Positions 57,684 through 64,000 of a stretch of 64,000 bases of DNA are shown piece after piece. The notes beneath the pieces are model-generated. The model was not told the origin of the DNA. It worked only from the letters and a program-made list of their open reading frames with translations, and did no database searches. Source of the DNA: Siphonodentalium dalli (taxonomy: Eukaryota > Mollusca > Scaphopoda > Gadilida > Siphonodentaliidae); assembly GCA_032622095.1 (NCBI GenBank), contig CP136063.1, positions 6,677,814 through 6,741,813 on the forward strand, in the 5' to 3' direction. Position 1 is the stretch's first letter. Each line of letters starts with the position of its first letter. The position numbers and the translations under genes were made by a program.

Positions 57684-58800
57684 CAACAGTACCAACAGTA
57701 CCAGAGGCTCACTATGTTAGGATAATGGTGACTAACATTGATATTAGTCACACGTGTAGGCAGAATACAAAATATTTTATGTCGTGAATATCACACTTGG
57801 GTTGGTCTGCGACTGAATAGTCCTGTTTCCAGTTAGTGCCGAAAATCGGTGGTTCTTCGTTCAGAGGATTCGTCACCGGGACATTTGGAACTGATGATGA
57901 TATCGGTGACATGTTGACCTTTTAACATATTACACATCTCTTTAAGACTACATATGGATACACTATTTCTTCCTCTCCTTCTACAACATACATGTATAAT
58001 TTCACCCATACAGAGCCCCAGAAAAGCATGAGCAGACGACACTCTTCTATATGCTTATATATATGTGTGGGGCTCCCTGCAGGGTAATGGATGTTTCACC
58101 GGGACATTTGGAACTGATGATGATATCGGTGAAATTTTAACATTTTAACATATTACACCTCTCCTTAAGACTACATATACATACACTATCTCTTCCTCTC
58201 CTTCTACAACATACATGTATACTATTTAAATGCCTAATTTAACTCTTTGGCTACAATCTTCATTCGGCCTTTTGCATACACTCCAAATTACTCTCTAAAA
58301 TGTCAAGGGCCCAACATCAGGTTATGATCTTGGTACTCCAATTTGTTAACTGTGAAGGCAATGTTTTTTGCTGTGATTTATAACTATATTCTGCTATTTA
58401 GTCCTCTTGCAAAACACTTCTTCGTAGTTGTCACGTGGCATACACAGCCTATATGTGAGCAGCGTTTCTAATGTTATGCTCCGCCGCTAAGCTACCAATT
58501 ATCTTCTTTACATTTACATTTAGTTGACCCACTATTAAAACTCTTGTAGCTTACCCCACGGTATGTACCCAGAAAATATCATCACGTGTGTGTGTAGTGG
58601 TTTATGACCTACTCTCTGTCTATCGTCATTCATATCAACCCTTGAATAATTTTACAAAATCTGCGAATGAATAGTCCTGTATCTATGATCACCTACGTGG
58701 AACTATGGATATAACTTTTGATGTTATAGCTAACGAAGTCGGATGTCCCCATCATTTATTGTTTTGGAAAACATTTACTTCTACCTGTATACAGTGCGAG
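57684..58800. other. Intergenic DNA with a ~222-bp direct duplication
   Basis: TCACCGGGACATTTGGAACT with ~130 bp after it occurs at ~57872 and ~58095. No gene. Confidence 0.6.
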
Positions 58801-59170
58801 AATACTGTTGAGACTATATGATTTTTGGTTTCTATATATCTAAACTCATTGGTATTTTTCCTCGAAATGTTGTGACCGTTTGAAAGCACAGAGACTTACA
58901 CAGGAGTATAAACAATTATTTATACCGGTATACAGTGCTAGAATACTGCTGATACTATCTGATTTTGGTTTCTATACATGGGAGAGCTTTCCGATGATTG
59001 GCAACAAGCCATATTTCCGACTAAATCCTGAAAAGTTACCCATAATTCTGCTGTGGTTAAGAAGTCGATTACTCAGAGCATTACTGTATATCTAAACTCA
59101 TTGGTATTTTTCCTCGAAATGTTGTGACCGTTTGAAAGCACAGAGATTTACACAGGAGGATAAATGCTCC
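58800..59170. repeat. Direct duplication, ~75-bp units
   Basis: ATCTAAACTCATTGGTATTT through GTTTACACAGGAG-type end at ~58842-58912 and ~59086-59162. GTATACAGTGC(G/T)AGAATACTG also occurs twice (58787, 58928). Confidence 0.8.
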
Positions 59171-60930
59171 ATATTGTTGATGTCAACAAGAACGTTGTAG
59201 GGTGAACTGATATATGAGGGGCGTCCATAACGCAACAACTCAATTATTGAAAACTCCCCACCACTATCATCATTTCATGATTCATCTCCCCATGTCTTCT
59301 ACTTTCTCACCCACTGGCTCTCTCTCTATCTCTCTCCCTACACCATGCTATCCATAACACTATATTTTTCCTTTTCCCATCCCTAACTCAAATTAAGTTA
59401 TATATCCCGTCTTCTCCTAAACCACTATTTCAATCCATTCCCGTCTGGTCGATACCCCTCCCTCACGTTTTGGGGAAGGGACATGTCGCCAACGGAGAGA
59501 AGACTTCATGTAAGCACTCGGGCTTGTTGTCTGATCCTCATTTCCAAAATTAACTATTATATGTTGTATATTTATGTTATCTGTGGATTATGTTAATTGT
59601 TTGGATTTGGAAATATGTTTACATCAACTCAGTCGGGTAGAGATACAAAACTAACGCTGCTTTTACAACACATGTTTCGAGTCTAGGACCACTTGACCAC
59701 TTGTACGTGATATACAAATAAACTCATAATAATATGATCATATGCAAGCGTTATTCACGAACCAAAGCTAAAATAATCACATAGGGGTTTCTGCATGTAG
59801 CGTTTAAAACAATTCTTGTCAAAATCGCTTTATAGATTCCCACCAAATAAGTTTCATATGCATAAGGCTTATGTTTGGTGGAGTAAATATAAATAGTTAT
59901 ATATGTTGTCGAGAATGCATGGAACTGAAACTAACCATTATATTACTTGGCATACTTTGGGAGCACTCCGCTTCAGATACTCAGGATTTTTATTTCATGT
60001 TGATTTCAACGACAGTCGACAAGACAAAGAACGTCATCGTGTAACTTTCACCATTGGCCGAATTCGCGTGGAACTGAATGTATCTTCTGCTTTGTTCATA
60101 AGTATGTGTCTCATTTCTATTCAATAAAATACATTATATATGGATTATCCGATGCATGTAAGTATGCATACTTATCATAACAATCAAATCCATATTAAAT
60201 ATTATCTTATTTCCTTTCGCACGGTATAGTCTCCACAGAACCATGCAGTGTTGATCAACTGCTGAGCATCAGTTGGAATATAAAGCTTTGAGATACACGT
60301 AGATCTTGTTTAGTTGTGGTAATTTTAGTTTATTAAAAAAATGCATAATAACATATGCATAGCGCCTAAGTACTAACTTATCAATCTCACTCACCCAAAC
60401 AAGTCCTTATAACACGCCAGTCAGCCCTCGACCAATGGACGTTATCTAATGAGGTCCGGTGACCGACCTTTATTTACTGTAAAGATCTTTAAGTCGTCGC
60501 CTGTTCTAGCAAACGGTTTGTCGTGATTACAAGAAGCCTATGCATTGTGTTCGCGGCGCATACCTTGATTGACCAATTATGCACTACCGATCATTTAAAC
60601 AAGTGATTTTTCCGCCGAGGTGAGCGTTAATACTATGTGCTGTGATACCATGTTTCCTCAAAAGACGCACATGCAGGGACGTACATGTAACGACATGGAA
60701 GACAGGGGCGACATGTACATTGTGCCAAAGATATAAACCAACGTAAACGTTACATATAAATGTAATCCAGATGAATCGATCACTGATGCGTTGAACTATA
60801 TGGGTGTGATATCGACTATGGAGTATTGATTGGTATTTACCGGACCAGGTTTTAAGACTGATCACATATATAATTGGTGAGATAAACTCAGCAATGCTCG
60901 TAAATTTATCGGACTGATTGGGTGTTATAA
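59171..60930. other. Intergenic DNA
   Basis: CT-rich patch near 59310-59345. The 74-codon frame 59903-60127 ends in the dispersed repeat shared with 50795-50925. No gene recognised. Confidence 0.45.
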
Positions 60931-60935
60931 ATATG

Positions 60936-61042
60936 TTATAGGCACGGCGTCTGCTCTATAAGCGAAATAAACACCACGCGCGCCCTCCGCGCGCTTGCGA
61001 TCTTTATTTCGCTTATAAATCGGACGGCGTGCCTATAACGTA
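60936..61042. repeat. ~105-bp hairpin
   Basis: TTATAGGCACGGCGTC...TATAAGCGAAATAAA on the left pairs with TTTATTTCGCTTATAA and GACGGCGTGCCTATAA on the right, with GC-rich GCGCGC blocks near the loop. Probable small MITE; no clear duplication found. Confidence 0.75.
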
Positions 61043-61619
61043 TATATAATATGTCTTTAAATCGGAATGATGCAGTCACTGCCAGTCTGAGTCTAGTGCG
61101 TACGTACAGTGGATTTTGAAGCATTAGTTTGCCATGCTTATGTCAACATATGTATGTATGTGAACGAACTTTAGCAACAGATGTCAAGCAGCGATCAAGG
61201 GAGATTCCGAGTTATTTTATATTTCTGATTTTAATGCCATTCGATTAATTGTACGCCGCATGTCACCTTATTATTTAAATTTCAAGTCGTCTACTAAATA
61301 ACTGGAGAAATATTCTATCGTAAAACTTTGTTAGCAAAAGGAACACATTTAGATCCAACACAATCGTCTTATTATGCGCCAACAAGGTAACGACGCTTGG
61401 GGACTTGGCGGCTGTCGAATATGAACATAGGCCTACATCAGTATTATTTTAGTTTCGTTGGAGTTCGTGACAACTGTCGTTTATAAGGCAACCGGCAATG
61501 CAATACACACATGCAGTACAATACATACATTCAAATGCACACCTATGACATGTCCGTTATACCCCAAACAACTACGGCACTGGTGACGTATCCTTAACAT
61601 TATTAATAAGCATTATTCA

Positions 61620-61705
61620 TCTTTCTACTCTTCATCTTCCTACTCTCTCTTTCTTTCTCTCTCTCGCTCTCTCTATCTCTCTCTCTCTCTCTCTCTTCCT
61701 CCTAA
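61620..61705. repeat. CT-rich microsatellite
   Basis: TCTCTC-dominated tract of about 85 bp. Confidence 0.9.
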
Positions 61706-61805
61706 CGTCACATCTACCTATATCATACAATTTCATTACAGTATAACGAACATATAATCAATCAGCCACTAAATACCCAATCAAATAGCAACGACCAGAT
61801 ACAAG

Positions 61806-61861
61806 ATATTGGTCCCATGCTGTCTGAATGAGGTATTCATGAGACAGCATGGTACCAATAT
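61806..61861. repeat. 56-bp hairpin
   Basis: ATATTGGTCCCATGCTGTCT and AGACAGCATGGTACCAATAT are complementary 20-bp arms with one mismatch around a 16-base loop. Confidence 0.8.
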
Positions 61862-62781
61862 TTTGTTTTCATATTACCATTTTAAGAATATTGGGTATCA
61901 TCTTTCTAAGTGGGCGGAACGACCAAAAAAAAGCTAATAGCTGACTGTCGTTTCCGTTTCCAACCGATATAACATGCCTGCAAATTTCCGACAACAATTT
62001 TATGTCAACTATACTATTAATTTGGTATGTTTATGTGTCTATAATTACACCCACTTCATTCTCTATCGTAAATTGCCGTTGAGTTTATCAAAGCTTATGT
62101 AATTATATCGGATAAATACATTAGGTCGAGATTTTATCAATGCAACAAAAACGACCCAAAAGTACTTGCGCGCAATGATATTTGTAGTCCGTTGCATAGT
62201 AAGTAAGGACGCCGCTTTCTTCGCACTCGCTTCGCAGTACACATTTTTTTCCGCGAACGGTGTGAAAGCCAATAAAAGAGTAATAAATAAATATCCAAAT
62301 AAAGACAATGCCCCAATTAAATAAACATTCCCAAGCTGTTTGCATAGTATAAATTTTGTCGTATTTGCGACGTTTCGTTTCGAAATGCATGGCTAAACTG
62401 ACACAACTTTTTGTTTTCTTTTTATTTATTTACATTTCCACACTGCATAGGGCCGGGTCGATCATATGCATTGATTGTTGAAAAGTCACGGGAGCTTGGA
62501 ACTTGATCAAATTTATCAAAAACTACCTTAATGAGGCTAATTAGTAATTAGCAATGTTTTGGTCATAATGCCGGGCCAAAATTTGCCAATTAAGGACGTT
62601 ATTGATCAAATTCCAAACTCCAATGATATTGGCAAGACTGTCACAAGTTGACTCAACTTGACACAAGTCCATGCATGATACCGTACATTATAATTTTCTG
62701 TCATGTCAACAATTTATAAATGATATATATACTGTGATGAAATTTTTAATTATTGTTTACAAATATTCCCAAACATTGGAC
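61862..62781. other. Intergenic DNA, nothing recognised
   Basis: The overlapping 81- and 89-codon minus frames at 62063-62390 show hydrophobic segments but no known domain. Confidence 0.4.
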
Positions 62782-62790
62782 CCAGTCCCC

Positions 62791-62871
62791 TAGATCATGC
62801 CACAAATCTCTACTCTGGCTGACGCCCATGTCTACGACGTCAGCCAGGGTAGAGTTTCATGGCATGATCTA
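62791..62871. mobile_element. 81-bp hairpin element with 9-bp target duplication
   Basis: TAGATCATGCCA...TGGCATGATCTA, arms ~34 bp (a few mismatches) and a 13-base loop. Exact 9-bp direct repeats CCAGTCCCC abut it at 62782-62790 and 62872-62880. The target lies in a unit of the adjacent ~125-bp array, whose other copies (AAAGTCCCTGTGAGAA) lack the hairpin and so give the empty-site form. Confidence 0.85.
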
Positions 62872-63460
62872 CCAGTCCCCGTGAGAAAACCGCAGCAGAT
62901 TTGTTCTCATTCGTCCCATGCGGCATGTTTCGTCGCCGCGTTTCAGTGTAATGATATGTTGCAAAGTGTTACGAAGTGTAAGTTGTAACCGGTACGTGTT
63001 TAGTACAAATAATGTAAAGCCCTAGAAAACCGCAGCATATTTTTAAAACTCATCTCAATGCAGAGATACATGTATGTTACAAAGCGTTACGTAAATGATT
63101 TCTGAGACACCACTCGTAGACAGTTGTTACAAATGATATAAAGTCCCTGTGAGAATACCGCAGTATATTTGTTCATATCATCCAAGTGTAGTGATAAGTT
63201 ATGTTACAAAGTTTTACGAAGCATTACGTTGTGTGATTTCTGAGATCCACAGAGACTGCTCGTTGATGTGTGTATGCAAATGATGTAATTATAAAGTCCC
63301 TATGAGAAACATTATGGATATTTCTTCAACTCGTCTCAGTGTAGTTACGAGGTTTATGTGATTTATGAGATTCCACATATCGATGTACCGCTCGTAGACG
63401 GGTGTTCAAATTATTGTTCAATGCGAAGCTCCCAAGTCCCCACGAGAATAACAGCAGAAT
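62872..63460. repeat. ~125-bp minisatellite, about five copies
   Basis: Units share AGTCCC(C/T)GTGAGAA(A/T)ACCGCAG, a TTGTTC(A/T)CAT region, AGTGTAATGATA(T/A)GTT and GTTACGAAG. Copies start near 62873, 63020, 63145, 63295 and 63435. Confidence 0.75.
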
Positions 63461-63902
63461 TTTGCGACGATATTTGCCATAATTTGGCATATCCATTCAA
63501 CAATGCATCTGTGGGAATGTTACCAAATCCTGTTTTTAATAACTGTAATTTCTATATTTCATAGAAAACACAAAGTGACAAACATGACGATGATCAACCA
63601 CGGTGATGAGAATGAACTTTAAAATTATAGATTTGATCTTGACTAGTTAATAATATTTCAATGTATATAATTAAACCATTACAATTACCACACAAAAAAA
63701 ATACTTGAGCTTTACTGACTCAGCACAAATCTACAATGATACATGTATATCTTAAGATGAATGTAAACTAGTTTTTGAACAATCACTTGAAATTTGACCC
63801 ATGATTAAAAATAAGTTTTTGAAAAATAAATAATCTTACTAATACTCCATAAAAAACCATGATGGTTTATTCTTCTGAAAACTTATATTTCTCGGTTCAA
63901 TC

Positions 63903-63983
63903 TAGATCACGCCATGAACCTCTAGGCTCTACTAAGGCTAACGTACGGGCGTTAGCCTTAGTAGAGGTTCATGGCGTGATCTA
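63903..63983. mobile_element. Second 81-bp hairpin element with 9-bp target duplication
   Basis: TAGATCACGCCATGAA...TTCATGGCGTGATCTA, 34-bp arms perfect except for a 7-base extra GGCTCTA in the left arm, and a 6-base loop. Exact 9-bp direct repeats GGTTCAATC at 63894-63902 and 63984-63992. Same length and same terminal motif as 62791-62871. Confidence 0.85.
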
Positions 63984-64000
63984 GGTTCAATCTGGAAACA

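Noticed and set aside
1-64000. tRNA, rRNA or other structural RNA genes
   Set aside because: I looked for tRNA T-arm and anticodon patterns and rRNA-like blocks and found none convincing; the only tRNA-like sequence is the primer-binding site near 5770.

Overview
This window is eukaryotic, non-coding-rich and repeat-dense. It is AT-rich, with GT-AG introns, polyadenylation signals, minisatellites of 65-310 bp and many transposable elements. There is no operon structure and no ribosome binding sites. The mix (Ty3/Gypsy-type LTR element, PIF/Harbinger with a separate MADF protein, hAT-, piggyBac- and mariner-like non-autonomous elements, and a degenerate copy of a Cys-rich protein family widespread in marine invertebrate genomes) suggests a marine invertebrate, probably a mollusc or another lophotrochozoan. 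The species cannot be fixed from this sequence.

Layout. 904-6514: LTR retrotransposon on the minus strand with two apparently identical 719-bp LTRs and a TATA target duplication. Gag overlaps a protease frame through an A AAA AAC slippery heptamer. The reverse transcriptase, RNase H and integrase core are missing, so the protease runs straight into an integrase-type C-terminus. 6563-6695: hairpin MITE. 7261-12940: structurally complete PIF/Harbinger transposon (15-bp TIRs, TAA duplication) with an intact transposase on the plus strand and a convergent four-exon MADF gene on the minus strand, plus a nested TTAA-flanked MITE. 12985-14535: ~140-bp minisatellite. 15551-16425: mariner-like foldback. 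16905-18240: duplicated Cys-rich exon-like block. 19080-20345: ~155-bp minisatellite. 20445-22568: hairpin-headed tandem repeat interrupted by an 893-bp hAT-like insertion. 25545-26990: ~165-bp minisatellite. 28948-29472 and 29657-32831: foldback/TIR elements. 34430-35420: higher-order minisatellite. 36540-37660: relic of a Tc1-like transposon. 40235-42786: broken gene of the invertebrate Cys-rich family. 44-51 kb: several short tandem arrays and palindromes. 51709-52153: probable first exon of a secreted PAN-like protein. 52439-57675: a 5.2-kb foldback transposon with an exact 8-bp target duplication whose arms are built largely of a composite 111-bp tandem repeat. 62791-62871 and 63903-63983: two 81-bp hairpin elements, each with a perfect 9-bp target duplication.

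Few genes look host-derived. The two Harbinger proteins would be expected to act together (the MADF protein binding DNA and helping nuclear entry of the transposase). The Gag-Pro element can only move with enzymes supplied in trans. The most unusual objects are the 5.2-kb foldback, the pair of 81-bp hairpin elements and the pol-deleted but young LTR element.
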